A DNA stretch of 46,775 bases from Bacillota bacterium (GTDB lineage Bacteria > Bacillota > Clostridia > Clostridiales > Clostridiaceae), in NCBI GenBank assembly GCA_021781655.1, contig JAJXWJ010000024.1:1-46775 (forward strand), in the 5' to 3' direction. The position numbers and the translations under genes are program-made. This document shows, piece after piece, positions 16,173-24,635 of this stretch (positions are counted from its first letter, which is position 1; each line of letters opens with the position of its first letter). The notes beneath the pieces are model-generated. The model searched no databases, had not been told where the DNA came from, and worked only from the letters and a program-made list of their open reading frames with translations.

Positions 16173-16769
16173 TCATTTAATCACTTCTGTAACCTTAGTT
16201 GATTGTAAATAATCTAAAGGATTTACAGCCTTGCCATTTAATCTTACTTCAAAATGAAGGTGGGGTCCTGTACTTTTCCCTGTACTTCCTACCTTGCCGA
16301 TTTCGTTTCCTTCATTTACCATTTCACCGGCCTTCACTTCTATTTTACTGCAATGAGCATACAAGGTTTCAAAACCACTATCATGTTTTAAAATAATAAC
16401 ATTACCATAACCCTCAATAACTCCTGCATAGCTTACTTTACCTCCTCTTGCAGCGAAGATTTTACTTCCCATAGTTGCTGCAATGTCTATACCCTTATGA
16501 ACTTCACTTGTGACTACACCATTTATATTTATTTTCCTGTAACCAAAGGCAGAACTAATAGTCCCAGCTGCTGGAAATAGAAATCCATCATTTTTAGCTG
16601 CCATAGCTGGTACCTCTTTAATACTTTTAGGTTTTATATTTTTGCTTACATTGCTTTTATTTTTAATTATTACTTTATGCTCCGTTGCATTAATTTCCTT
16701 TTGGTTAAGTGCTAAGGTAAGTATAATGCTTAATAGTATTGCACCTAACCCTGTTTTAATTGCTTTCAA
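16173..16769 (-). CDS. M23 (LytM-type) cell-wall endopeptidase, membrane-anchored
   Basis: A 198-aa protein with an N-terminal membrane anchor (about residues 5-24) and a C-terminal LytM domain. Zinc ligands are visible: EVHKGIDIAA (H and D), then LYAHCSK and GPHLHFEVR (HxH), so the peptidase should be active on peptide cross-bridges outside the membrane. The best start is TTG at 16769, preceded by AAAGGAGAG at 6-8 bases. That ribosome site sits in the loop and arm of a perfect hairpin (16768-16800), which may limit translation. Confidence 0.88.
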   Translation of the reverse strand: MKAIKTGLGAILLSIILTLALNQKEINATEHKVIIKNKSNVSKNIKPKSIKEVPAMAAKNDGFLFPAAGTISSAFGYRKININGVVTSEVHKGIDIAATMGSKIFAARGGKVSYAGVIEGYGNVIILKHDSGFETLYAHCSKIEVKAGEMVNEGNEIGKVGSTGKSTGPHLHFEVRLNGKAVNPLDYLQSTKVTEVIK

Positions 16770-16800
16770 TAATATCTCTCCTTTCATATGAGATATTATT
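16768..16800 (-). promoter_or_regulatory. hairpin enclosing the M23 gene's ribosome site
   Basis: AATAATATCTC and GAGATATTATT are perfect 11-bp arms with an 11-base loop. On the coding strand the Shine-Dalgarno AAAGGAGAG spans loop and 3' arm, and the arm runs into the TTG start codon. Confidence 0.5.
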
Positions 16801-16966
16801 GCCATAAAATATTATACATATAACAATGCAGTTAAAAATTTCTTCATTGAAAATATTTTTTTTATGTTATAATATAGCTTTATCAAAACAAAACTCATTT
16901 GATTTTGTTATAATATAATATGTAGCGTTTTTGTTTAAACATTATATTTCGAAAGGCGATGATTTC

Positions 16967-17950
16967 ATGAGTACTTTCATGTTCAAAAATAAATTGAATA
17001 ATTATACTCCTGTTAGTAATATTTTTATAGATAAATATATGCCAAAGGCTAGAGGCGAATATGTTAAAGTATATTTGCTCGGTATTAAATATTGTATGTC
17101 TGGTGAGCCTGGTGCAAATTCTGCCATGCTTTCAGGAACTCTTCATCTACTTGAAACTGATTTAATGAATGCATTAAATTATTGGAATGATGAAGGAGTT
17201 ATTAAGCTTTCACCTATCGATAATATGGGTAATTTCAATATTGAATTTTTAGATTTAGAAGACTCACCTACCGAAGAAAGCGATAATATTAATCTGCTTA
17301 AAGAATTAGATAACAATTCTACCAAGGATATGCTTTCCGATATAGAAAAACTTTTGGCAAGAACCCTCTCTGGCAAAGAAATGCAGATGTATATAAGCTG
17401 GTTAAGCGATTTTAATTTTCCACCTGAATTAATTTTGCTTCTAATTGAATACAGCGTCTCTAAAGGTAAAACCGACTATAGATACATTGAAAGGATTGCT
17501 GTTTCATGGCACGACAATAATATTAAATCTATAGAAGATGCTCAAATGTTTATAAAAAAACATGAAGATAAATGGATTAAAATCAGAAAACTTTTAAGCT
17601 ATCTTGGCATTAAAGATGCTGAAATTATGAAACCACAGGAACAAATGCTGGATAAATGGTTTAATTCCTTTAACTTTAGTTTAGATATGATTTATAGAGC
17701 ATGTGATATTACATTTGCAAGAATAAACAAGGCTGATTTTAAATACATTGATGCTATACTAACTAATTGGTATAAAGATGGCATTAAAACTTTAGCAGAT
17801 ATTGATACAAAAGACTTTAAAAAAGGAAACTACAAAAAATCTAATTCAAATACTGGCGGAGTAAAAACTAACTTTAATGATTACGAACAAAGAAGCTATG
17901 ACTATGACGATCTTGAGAAGAAATTGCTAGGATGGGATAAATATGATTAA
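16967..17950 (+). CDS. DnaD-domain replication/primosome protein
   Basis: A 327-aa protein resembling the DnaD/DnaB primosomal family of Firmicutes, which remodels DNA at initiation and restart. The N-terminal part (residues 1-75) looks like the winged-helix oligomerisation region, with ALNYWNDEGVIKL at its end. Two copies of the DnaB_2/DD2 helical domain follow (about 117-190 and 195-290), each ending in an aromatic motif: YIERIAVSWHDNNIKS and YIDAILTNWYKDGIKT. ATG at 16967 has AAAGG 10 bases upstream. It overlaps the helicase-loader-like gene by 8 bases, so the pair is probably coupled. Confidence 0.9.
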   Translation: MSTFMFKNKLNNYTPVSNIFIDKYMPKARGEYVKVYLLGIKYCMSGEPGANSAMLSGTLHLLETDLMNALNYWNDEGVIKLSPIDNMGNFNIEFLDLEDSPTEESDNINLLKELDNNSTKDMLSDIEKLLARTLSGKEMQMYISWLSDFNFPPELILLLIEYSVSKGKTDYRYIERIAVSWHDNNIKSIEDAQMFIKKHEDKWIKIRKLLSYLGIKDAEIMKPQEQMLDKWFNSFNFSLDMIYRACDITFARINKADFKYIDAILTNWYKDGIKTLADIDTKDFKKGNYKKSNSNTGGVKTNFNDYEQRSYDYDDLEKKLLGWDKYD

Positions 17951-18932
17951 TGGATACAATGAAAAGATAAGCAAAATATATTCAAAAATAAGAGAGGAAG
18001 AAGACGCTAATTTAAAAAAAAGAAAAGAAGAAATTGAAAAAAAACTTCCCGAAGTATTTCAAATTGAAAGGCAAATAGCTAAGCTTTGTATCGATCTTTC
18101 TGTAAGTACTTTTAAAAACATTGAAAATAGGGACTTATACTTAAAAGAATTACAAACAAGCATTACTAATTTAAGAATTAAAAAGTCTGAACTTTTAGTT
18201 GCTAATGGATATCCAATAGATTATGTTAATATGCATTATAGATGTAACAAATGCAAAGATACTGGTTTTATTGGTAGTTCAAAATGCACCTGTTATAAAC
18301 AAAAACAGGTAAAGTTATATTATCAAAATTCTGAACTTAGTTCTATTTTAGTAAATAATAACTTTGATAACTTCGATATTAATCTTTACTCGCCTAATAG
18401 AACAGGAGAAGAACCAAGAAGCCCAAGAAAAAATATGGAGGAAAACATCATTCCTCCAATCAATAACTTTCTTAAAAACTTTGAAACCGTAAATACAAAC
18501 TTGCTTTTTTATGGAAGTTCAGGTACTGGTAAAACCTTCATGTCAAATTGTATTGCTAAGTACCTTCTAGACAAAGGCTTTCTTGTAGTATACAGGACTG
18601 CTGAAGATTTGATTAGAGAGCTAAGACGTATAAAATTTGATAATGATTTTACTTCCGAACAGCTTTTATTAAACTGCGACTTATTAATTATCGATGATTT
18701 AGGCACTGAACAAATTACAAATTTTTCATCTACAGAACTATTTAACTTATTAAACAAAAAACTTTTAATGAATAAAAAAATGCTTGTATCTTCAAATTAC
18801 AGTTTAGAAAAACTTTCAAAAAACTACTCTGAAAGAATATCCTCAAGACTCTTAGGAAATTTTTCGTTATTTAAATTTTATGGGGATGATATAAGAATTA
18901 AATCAAACTTAAGAAATCAACCTAATATTTAA
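17943..18932 (+). CDS. DnaC/DnaI-like helicase-loader ATPase
   Basis: A 329-aa AAA+ ATPase. The N-terminal half has a coiled coil and a zinc-finger-like CNKCKDTGFIGSSKCTC (about residues 100-116), as in DnaI. The ATPase part has Walker A FYGSSGTGKTFM (about 189-200), Walker B LLIIDDLGTE and sensor 1 LVSSNYS. It belongs to the DnaC/IstB group; the preceding DnaD-like gene favours loading of the replicative helicase over a transposition role. AGGATGG precedes its ATG inside the upstream gene. Confidence 0.92.
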   Translation: MINGYNEKISKIYSKIREEEDANLKKRKEEIEKKLPEVFQIERQIAKLCIDLSVSTFKNIENRDLYLKELQTSITNLRIKKSELLVANGYPIDYVNMHYRCNKCKDTGFIGSSKCTCYKQKQVKLYYQNSELSSILVNNNFDNFDINLYSPNRTGEEPRSPRKNMEENIIPPINNFLKNFETVNTNLLFYGSSGTGKTFMSNCIAKYLLDKGFLVVYRTAEDLIRELRRIKFDNDFTSEQLLLNCDLLIIDDLGTEQITNFSSTELFNLLNKKLLMNKKMLVSSNYSLEKLSKNYSERISSRLLGNFSLFKFYGDDIRIKSNLRNQPNI

Positions 18933-18953
18933 ATTTTAAGGATGGTGAAGATT

Positions 18954-19796
18954 ATGCCTCAATTATTTTTAAGATTTCCAGAAGGAAAACCAAAAGCACT
19001 TACTCTTAGTTATGATGATGGGGTAGAACAAGACATAAAACTTGTTGATATTATGAATAAATATGGTTTGAAAGGTACCTTTAATTTAAACAGTGGTTTA
19101 TACGCAGAAGAGGGTACCGTTTATCCAAAAGGACAAGTTCATAGAAGAATGACGAAAAATCAAGTTTTACAGACCTTTAAAGATTCTGGTCAAGAAATTG
19201 CGGTACATTCTTTAACTCATCCTTCACTAGATAAACTTCCAACTAATATGGTAATAAATGAAATACTATTGGATAGAAAAAATCTTGAAGAACAATTTGG
19301 TACTATTGTACGTGGCATGGCCTATCCTTATGGTACCTTAAATGATTCTGTAGTTGAAGCACTTAAGGTATGTGGAATTGCATACGCTAGAACTGTAATT
19401 TCTACTTTTGACTTTAGAATACCTGAAGACTTTTTAAGATTAACTGCCACCTGCCATCATAATAGCCCTGAACTAGAATACCTTTCAAAAAAATTCGTTG
19501 AAGATGAAATATGTTACGAGCCGTATTTGTTTTATTTATGGGGACATAGTTATGAATTTGAAGAAAATAATAATTGGAATTCAATAAAAAACTTTGCAAG
19601 TTATGTTGGGAATCGAGAAGATGTTTGGTATGCAACAAATATACAAATTTATGATTATATCGATGCTTATAGAAGACTTTTATTTAGTACTGATGGTAAA
19701 CTAGTAAAAAATCCATCTAGCATTAAAGTATGGTTTAAATATTCAGAAAAACTTTTAGCTGTCGAGGCAGGAGAAACAATAGATATTTTTAAGTAG
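18954..19796 (+). CDS. polysaccharide deacetylase (NodB-type) family protein
   Basis: A 280-aa CE4-type deacetylase. The metal-binding Asp is in TLSYDDGVEQD (about residues 18-28) and the two His in AVHSLTHPSL, giving the Asp-His-His triad; YPYGTL is the next conserved block. No signal peptide is visible, so it is probably cytosolic or acts on a small intracellular N-acetyl substrate. ATG at 18954 is preceded by AAGGATGG; an ATG at 18942 abuts that site. It follows the helicase-loader gene by 21 bases and is closed by a strong terminator. Confidence 0.9.
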   Translation: MPQLFLRFPEGKPKALTLSYDDGVEQDIKLVDIMNKYGLKGTFNLNSGLYAEEGTVYPKGQVHRRMTKNQVLQTFKDSGQEIAVHSLTHPSLDKLPTNMVINEILLDRKNLEEQFGTIVRGMAYPYGTLNDSVVEALKVCGIAYARTVISTFDFRIPEDFLRLTATCHHNSPELEYLSKKFVEDEICYEPYLFYLWGHSYEFEENNNWNSIKNFASYVGNREDVWYATNIQIYDYIDAYRRLLFSTDGKLVKNPSSIKVWFKYSEKLLAVEAGETIDIFK

Positions 19797-19802
19797 AAAA
19801 TT

Positions 19803-19831
19803 AAAAACCTTAGAGCTTACTCTAAGGTTTT

Positions 19832-19832
<1 letters not shown>
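19803..19832. terminator. bidirectional terminator between the deacetylase and tRNA cluster
   Basis: Arms 19803-19815 and 19820-19832 form a perfect 13-bp stem with a CTTA loop; the arms end in A5 and T5. It serves the deacetylase on the plus strand and the tRNA operon on the minus strand, directly touching the CCA end of tRNA-Thr. Confidence 0.9.
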
Positions 19833-19907
<75 letters not shown>

Positions 19908-19916
19908 TTAAAAATA

Positions 19917-19993
19917 TGGCGACCTGGAAGGGGATCGAACCCTCGACCTCTGGCGTGACAGGCCAGCACTCTAACCATCTGAGCCACCAGGCC
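19917..19993 (-). tRNA. tRNA-Asp (GUC), copy 1
   Basis: Acceptor GGCCTGG/CCAGGTC, anticodon loop CTGTCAC (anticodon GUC), T-loop GGTTCGATCCC. CCA is encoded. Confidence 0.97.
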
Positions 19994-20001
19994 ATATTTT
20001 G

Positions 20002-20077
20002 TGGTGGGCACAACAGGGCTCGAACCTGTGACCCTCTGCTTGTAAGGCAGATGCTCTCCCAGCTGAGCTATGCGCCC
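20002..20077 (-). tRNA. tRNA-Val (UAC), copy 1
   Basis: Acceptor GGGCGCA/TGTGCCC, anticodon loop CTTACAA (anticodon UAC), T-loop GGTTCGAGCCC. CCA is encoded. Confidence 0.97.
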
Positions 20078-20089
20078 ACAAAATTTAAA

Positions 20090-20161
20090 TGACCCATACG
20101 GGAATCGAACCCATGTTACCACCGTGAAAGGGTGGTGTCTTAACCGCTTGACCAATGGGCC
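20090..20161 (-). tRNA. tRNA-Glu (UUC), copy 1
   Basis: Acceptor GGCCCAT/ATGGGTC, anticodon loop CTTTCAC (anticodon UUC). CCA is not encoded (ATTT follows), unlike the other three genes of the cassette. It differs from copy 2 at one D-arm base. Confidence 0.97.
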
Positions 20162-20176
20162 CTAATATATAAAACA

Positions 20177-20252
<76 letters not shown>

Positions 20253-20263
20253 TAAAAAAAATA

Positions 20264-20340
20264 TGGCGACCTGGAAGGGGATCGAACCCTCGACCTCTGG
20301 CGTGACAGGCCAGCACTCTAACCATCTGAGCCACCAGGCC
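20264..20340 (-). tRNA. tRNA-Asp (GUC), copy 2
   Basis: Identical to copy 1 at 19917-19993, anticodon GUC, CCA encoded. Confidence 0.97.
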
Positions 20341-20348
20341 ATATTTTG

Positions 20349-20424
20349 TGGTGGGCACAACAGGGCTCGAACCTGTGACCCTCTGCTTGTAAGGCAGATG
20401 CTCTCCCAGCTGAGCTATGCGCCC
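20349..20424 (-). tRNA. tRNA-Val (UAC), copy 2
   Basis: Identical to copy 1 at 20002-20077, anticodon UAC, CCA encoded. Confidence 0.97.
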
Positions 20425-20436
20425 ACAAAATTTAAA

Positions 20437-20508
20437 TGACCCATACGGGAATCGAACCCATGTTACCACCGTGAAAGGGTGGTGTCTTGACCGCTTGACC
20501 AATGGGCC
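20437..20508 (-). tRNA. tRNA-Glu (UUC), copy 2
   Basis: First gene of the tRNA transcript. Same as copy 1 except for one D-arm base (plus strand CTTGACCGC against CTTAACCGC). Anticodon UUC, CCA not encoded. Confidence 0.97.
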
Positions 20509-20548
20509 GTATATATTCATTGTCTTGCCTTGCGACCTAACAATAAAT

Positions 20549-20577
20549 ATAATACAAAAAAACACAATGACTGTCAA
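20549..20577 (-). promoter_or_regulatory. promoter of the tRNA operon
   Basis: TTGACA (20572-20577) and TATTAT (20549-20554) on the minus strand, 17 bases apart, about 40 bases before tRNA-Glu copy 2. It appears to drive all eight tRNAs. Confidence 0.85.
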
Positions 20578-20624
20578 CAAAAACTTTTATTTTTTTTAAA
20601 ATATTTTTATTTAAGCTACCTGTA

Positions 20625-21428
20625 TCACGATTTTTTACCTATATATTCCAAAATAATCAAAGCTGTATCTTCTATTGCTCTTGTTGTAACATCTATTATT
20701 TTACAACCTAATCTTTTCATTATTCTGTCAGCATATTCAAGCTCCTGTAAAACTCTTTCTGCATTAGCATATTCGATATCATTGGTTAATCTAGAATATC
20801 TGTCTATCCTATGTTTTCTTATATCAATTAATTGCATAGGGTCTATTGTTAATCCAATTATCTTTTTTCTATCTATCTCATAAAGTTCTTGTGGCACTTT
20901 AACCTCAGGCATTAGCGGTACATTTAAAGCCTTTACCCCTTTATTTGCTAGGTACATGCAAATAGGCGTCTTAGAAGTTCTTGATAAGCCTGTCAAAATT
21001 ACATCTGCATGCTTTATTCCACTATTATCTTTGCTATCATCATATTGTATTGCAAATTCCATAGCCTCTATTTTTTTATAATATTCTTCATCCATATCCC
21101 ATACAGCACCTGGCTTGTAATCAGGCATCTTATTTAATGCTATAGAGGCCATACTCACACATGGTCCTAAAACATTACTAATTTGAATAGAATTTTCTAC
21201 GCATCTTTGGACTAGAAATTCACGAACATCAACCAAGACTACTGTAGATATGATCATACAATTACCTTTATCCTCAATACCTTGAATAAACCTATTGACT
21301 TCATTAAAGGTATTTACGTAAGTTATTCTCTTCACTTCAATCTCACATTCAAATTGGCTTGCTGTTGCTCTTGCTACTTGTTCAGCTGTTTCCCCAATAG
21401 AATCCGATACCGCATAAATTGTAAACAT
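20625..21428 (-). CDS. pyruvate,phosphate dikinase / PEP synthase regulatory protein (DUF299)
   Basis: A bifunctional kinase/pyrophosphorylase that inactivates or reactivates PPDK or PEP synthase by ADP-dependent threonine phosphorylation. The 267-aa protein begins with the conserved [17 protein letters not shown] and has the P-loop-like [17 protein letters not shown] near residue 150 and [13 protein letters not shown], all typical of DUF299/PpsR proteins. GGTGGG precedes the ATG. It is 12 bases after the CoA-binding gene, so the two are probably cotranscribed. The target dikinase gene is not in this window. Confidence 0.93.
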   Translation of the reverse strand: MFTIYAVSDSIGETAEQVARATASQFECEIEVKRITYVNTFNEVNRFIQGIEDKGNCMIISTVVLVDVREFLVQRCVENSIQISNVLGPCVSMASIALNKMPDYKPGAVWDMDEEYYKKIEAMEFAIQYDDSKDNSGIKHADVILTGLSRTSKTPICMYLANKGVKALNVPLMPEVKVPQELYEIDRKKIIGLTIDPMQLIDIRKHRIDRYSRLTNDIEYANAERVLQELEYADRIMKRLGCKIIDVTTRAIEDTALIILEYIGKKS

Positions 21429-21440
21429 AATATTCCCACC

Positions 21441-21818
21441 TTATACACCCATATTTGAAAGCTGTACTAATGCACAACCTTCTATTGCTATAATATCATT
21501 ATTTTTGCAATATTCCAATATTTCTAAAGATTCAGCACCTGGCTGTATAAGTACTTTTTTTATATTTAGTTTTTTTGCTACTTCTAATATCTTTATTCCT
21601 TCTTTTGGATTTATGCACAAATCTATTACGTCCACATCATATTCTACTAAATTTAAGTCAGTTAGCACTTCTTCACTGCCTTTTCGAGGATTTATACCTT
21701 TTACATTATAACCTTTACTTTTTAATGCATTAAAAATTTTGAATGCATACTTTTCGCTGTTTGCAACATCTCCAACTACAACCCAATTTTTATAACTCAT
21801 AAATTGTTGTGCCAACAT
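21441..21818 (-). CDS. CoA-binding (YccU-type) protein
   Basis: A 125-aa single-domain Rossmann-like protein. WVVVGDVANSEKYAFKIFNAL forms the nucleotide-binding start, GINPRKGSEEV and VDVIDLCINP follow, and VLIQPGAES and IIAIEGCALVQL complete the family pattern of CoA_binding_2 proteins. Function in the cell is not established; members resemble the CoA-binding domain of succinyl-CoA synthetase without catalytic parts. ATG at 21818 follows AAAGGAGA by 9 bases; an upstream GTG abuts that site. Located just before the DUF299 gene. Confidence 0.88.
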   Translation of the reverse strand: MLAQQFMSYKNWVVVGDVANSEKYAFKIFNALKSKGYNVKGINPRKGSEEVLTDLNLVEYDVDVIDLCINPKEGIKILEVAKKLNIKKVLIQPGAESLEILEYCKNNDIIAIEGCALVQLSNMGV

Positions 21819-21988
21819 ATTTATCACTCTCCTTTTTTTTATTATATACTATTAAGCTATATGAATACAGATTATATTGTTATAGAAATAAATATAGTTT
21901 TAATGTAAAATGAAATATAAACAAAATAAGATGATGCAAGTTTTATATATTACTTTTATATAGCATCTTAAAAAAGGAGAGTTCCATT

Positions 21989-23209
21989 TTGAAACACGAT
22001 ACTATTATAGTTGGAGCTGGTGCTTCCGGAATTATTGCAGCGTTAACTGCAAAAGATATGGGAAAAGATGTGGCTTTAATAGAAGGTAACGACCGTATTG
22101 GTAAGAAAATACTTGTCACAGGAAATGGTCGCTGTAATATTTCAAACAAATGCATAAACTTAAATAGATACCATAGCGATAATGATAGCTTTTTTAAATT
22201 TGCCTTAACAAATTTTAATGCTTATGATACTGAGACTTTTTTTAACTCTATAGGTATGCAGTTAATTACACTAGAAGATGACAAAATGTATCCTATGTCC
22301 CTTCAGGCTTCTTCTGTATTAGATATTTTAAAGATGGCTCTTGAAGAAAGAGAAATACCAATATATTTAAATTCAAAAGTTACGGATATTAAAAAGATAA
22401 AAGATGACTTTAATGTGGAATGTACTTCAGGGGACATTTTTAAGTGTAAAAAATTAATTATAGCCTGTGGAGGCAAATCAGCTTCAAAAACAGGTTCGGA
22501 TGGTTCTGGATACTCTCTAGCGAAAAAATTAGGGCATAAGGTTATAGAACCATTTCCTGCTTTAGTTCAGCTTAAGCTTAATTATAAAAATTTAAAGGCT
22601 CTTTCTGGAATTAAATTTGATGGGTTTGCAGAAATTATTGTAGATGGTACTCCTTTGCAAAAGGAATTTGGTGAAATCCTCTTTACTGATTATGGAATAT
22701 CAGGGCCGCCAATTTTGCAGCTTAGTAGGCTTGCAACTTCATGTTTAATGAAAAACAAAAATACTAGCTTAACAATTGATTTAATACCATCAAAATCTAA
22801 GAAGGAGCTAATGGATTTTCTTGAAAATCACTGGGGAACCTTTAGCTATAGAAGTGTATTTTCCTCTTTTATTGGTATTATTAACAAAAAGCTAATACCA
22901 ATACTTTTAAAAGAAGCAGACGTTATTGATATTCATAAACCTTGTTACGAATTAAGCTGGAAAGAAAAAAGCAATATTTATTCTCTTTTAAAGGAATGGA
23001 AATTTGAAGTTGTGGGAAACAATTCTTTTAATAATTCACAAGTTACTGCTGGAGGTATTGATACTAAAAATATTAACAATAGTTCTATGGAATCAACCTT
23101 AGTTAAAAATCTATATTTTTGCGGAGAAATTTTAGATGTTGATGGCGATTGTGGAGGCTTTAACCTTCAATGGGCTTGGAGCTCCGGATATTTGGCAGGA
23201 AAAAGCTAG
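21989..23209 (+). CDS. HI0933/BaiN-type FAD-dependent oxidoreductase
   Basis: A 406-aa flavoprotein. FAD-binding signatures are IIVGAGASGIIAALTAKD (about residues 5-22), KILVTGNGRCNISN and the C-terminal GGFNLQWAWSSGYLAG, defining the HI0933 family. Relatives include BaiN, proposed in bile acid reduction, but most members are uncharacterised, so no substrate is claimed. The start is a TTG with AAAGGAGAG 7 bases upstream; no ATG is available at that position. It is monocistronic, divergent from the CoA-binding gene and followed at once by an inverted-repeat element. Confidence 0.92.
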   Translation: MKHDTIIVGAGASGIIAALTAKDMGKDVALIEGNDRIGKKILVTGNGRCNISNKCINLNRYHSDNDSFFKFALTNFNAYDTETFFNSIGMQLITLEDDKMYPMSLQASSVLDILKMALEEREIPIYLNSKVTDIKKIKDDFNVECTSGDIFKCKKLIIACGGKSASKTGSDGSGYSLAKKLGHKVIEPFPALVQLKLNYKNLKALSGIKFDGFAEIIVDGTPLQKEFGEILFTDYGISGPPILQLSRLATSCLMKNKNTSLTIDLIPSKSKKELMDFLENHWGTFSYRSVFSSFIGIINKKLIPILLKEADVIDIHKPCYELSWKEKSNIYSLLKEWKFEVVGNNSFNNSQVTAGGIDTKNINNSSMESTLVKNLYFCGEILDVDGDCGGFNLQWAWSSGYLAGKS

Positions 23210-23212
23210 CAG

Positions 23213-23512
23213 TAGTGTCGCAAAAGAAAAAAGATGCGACGCACATTGTTAAGCTATAAAAAGTTTAAAAGTGAACCGCAGAGAGTTTTAATGGACAGTT
23301 GACAATGGACAATTGACAATGATGGTTTTGCTATGCAAAACCTAAAAATAATAATTTGTAGTTTTTCTGCCTGAAAGGAAGAAAAACCTCCTTAATTGTC
23401 CACTGTCCATTGTCCATTGTCCATTGTCAATTAAAACTCAATGCTTTGCACTTACTAAGGATTTTATATAAGCAACTTGCGTCGCCTTCTTATTTTTTGC
23501 CACAGCCCTTGT
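23213..23512. mobile_element. MITE-like inverted-repeat element
   Basis: The whole gap between two convergent genes is a degenerate inverted repeat about 300 bp long. Outer ends match after reversal: GTCGCAAAAGAAAAAAGATG near 23218 against GTGGCAAAAAATAAGAAGG near 23500, both leading into GCGACGCA. Further in, GAGTTTTAAT is followed by iterated GACAATG/GACAATT units (23285-23320) that reappear inverted at 23396-23440. The centre holds smaller hairpins such as GGTTTTGC-TAT-GCAAAACC. There is no ORF of note, so it resembles a non-autonomous MITE or dispersed intergenic repeat; it might also terminate both genes. Confidence 0.65.
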
Positions 23513-23536
23513 TACTTCTTAGACACAATTACTGCA

Positions 23537-24274
23537 TTATTTCCAAATACTCTTTACTAATGTCAATTTTTCATCTTTTTCATTTAAAACTGAGCTAATA
23601 ACAACATATTCATTACCATTATTAATAATTTGAGTCTTAACTTTAACTTCATCGCCATAATTTGTTTCTTTTTCGTAATTTACCTTTAGCTCCTTTAATG
23701 AACAATTGCTTAATATATCAAAAGGAATAGATTCTAGCGACCATGAAATATAAATAACATTGTTCACATGCCTGTTTGTATCAATATCACCATACCTTAC
23801 ATGAAAGTTCTTTACTATTTCATCTTTTTCAGGCTTGTATAACTTTTCAAAAACTAATTCTTTTCCTTCACAATCTTTTAGATCAAATTTCGAAATCATT
23901 TCATCTGATATCTTGGTAGGTCTTCTTTTTGCAAGATTAATCAAAAACCAAAGTGAATTTGCTGTAGCTATTACTTCACCTTCCGAATTAATGACGTCAA
24001 ATTGCCTATATGCGTAAAATTTCTTATATGAAAATGGCCAAGTTCTTACCTTGATTTCATCACCAATTGACGGATAGCTATTTATTTTTACGTCCCATTT
24101 ATATATAACCCAGGCTAAATTATTTTCAATCAAATATTTTATGCCTATTCCCAAATCTTCAGCTTGTTCACACGCCATATCCTGAAGAAAATTCATTAGT
24201 GTAGCAACAAAAACCTTACCATCTCTATCAGCTTCATAATTATGTATTTTATATAAACCTTCTGAAATAATCAT
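23537..24274 (-). CDS. acyl-ACP thioesterase
   Basis: Releases fatty acids from ACP in the cytosol. The 245-aa protein has the double hotdog fold expected of the bacterial FatA-like family: the N-terminal hotdog carries LMNFLQDMACEQAEDLGIG and NLAWVIYKWDVKI, with RTWPFSYKKFYAYRQFDV after it, and the second starts at FHVRYGDIDTNRHVNNVIYISW, which holds the catalytic Asn/His region. Length is normal. GGAGGTGG precedes the ATG by about 4 bases. It appears monocistronic, and no FabT-like site was seen upstream. Confidence 0.93.
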   Translation of the reverse strand: MIISEGLYKIHNYEADRDGKVFVATLMNFLQDMACEQAEDLGIGIKYLIENNLAWVIYKWDVKINSYPSIGDEIKVRTWPFSYKKFYAYRQFDVINSEGEVIATANSLWFLINLAKRRPTKISDEMISKFDLKDCEGKELVFEKLYKPEKDEIVKNFHVRYGDIDTNRHVNNVIYISWSLESIPFDILSNCSLKELKVNYEKETNYGDEVKVKTQIINNGNEYVVISSVLNEKDEKLTLVKSIWK

Positions 24275-24315
24275 ACCCCACCTCCATTAATCCTTAATAA
24301 TATTATAAACCTATT

Positions 24316-24367
24316 GGGGTTTGGGTGGCAACCCATGGAAACATACTAGGGGTTTGGGCTGTGCCCA
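24316..24367. repeat. two GGGGTTTGGG-hairpin units
   Basis: GGGGTTTGGG occurs at 24316-24325 and 24349-24358. Each copy runs into a small perfect hairpin: TGGGT-GGCA-ACCCA and TGGGC-TGT-GCCCA. They look like copies of a short intergenic repeat. G-rich sequence is unusual in this AT-rich genome. Confidence 0.55.
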
Positions 24368-24479
24368 TCTACCCTCATGAACTATATTACTTTGCACTCT
24401 TTCTAAATGCTCAGAGCTTTGACTTTATATGAAAATTATTTTCCGGGCCACCGCTAATGTTTATTTACACAATTTCATT

Positions 24480-24600
24480 AGATTTTACTATAGTGAACTC
24501 ACGCCCACTTGTAGAAGTGGGTGCTTCTTGGGTAATATCCTACAACAAGGACAATGTTACCAAGCTAACAAGGTATGAACCAACCTCTTTTAACAATGTT
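24480..24600 (+). mobile_element. possible IS200/IS605 right-end (omega-RNA-like) relic
   Basis: TATAGTGAACTCACG leads into the hairpin CCCACTT-GTAG-AAGTGGG (24504-24521), then GTGCTTCTTGGG and a conserved-looking stretch with CTACAACAAGGACAATG and AACAAGGTATGAACC. From memory this layout resembles the 3' ends of clostridial IS200/IS605 elements, where the TnpB guide RNA is encoded. No tnpA or tnpB reading frame is present. The family assignment is inference only; a 98-codon ORF here has no recognisable domain or ribosome site and is not called. Confidence 0.35.
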
Positions 24601-24635
24601 AGTGTTTACACTTCTAATAAAATATATACATTTCT

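Noticed and set aside
23285-23440. GACAATG iterations as a CRISPR array
   Set aside because: The units are about 7-10 bp without regular spacers and are arranged as an inverted repeat, so they belong to the MITE-like element. No CRISPR array was seen elsewhere.
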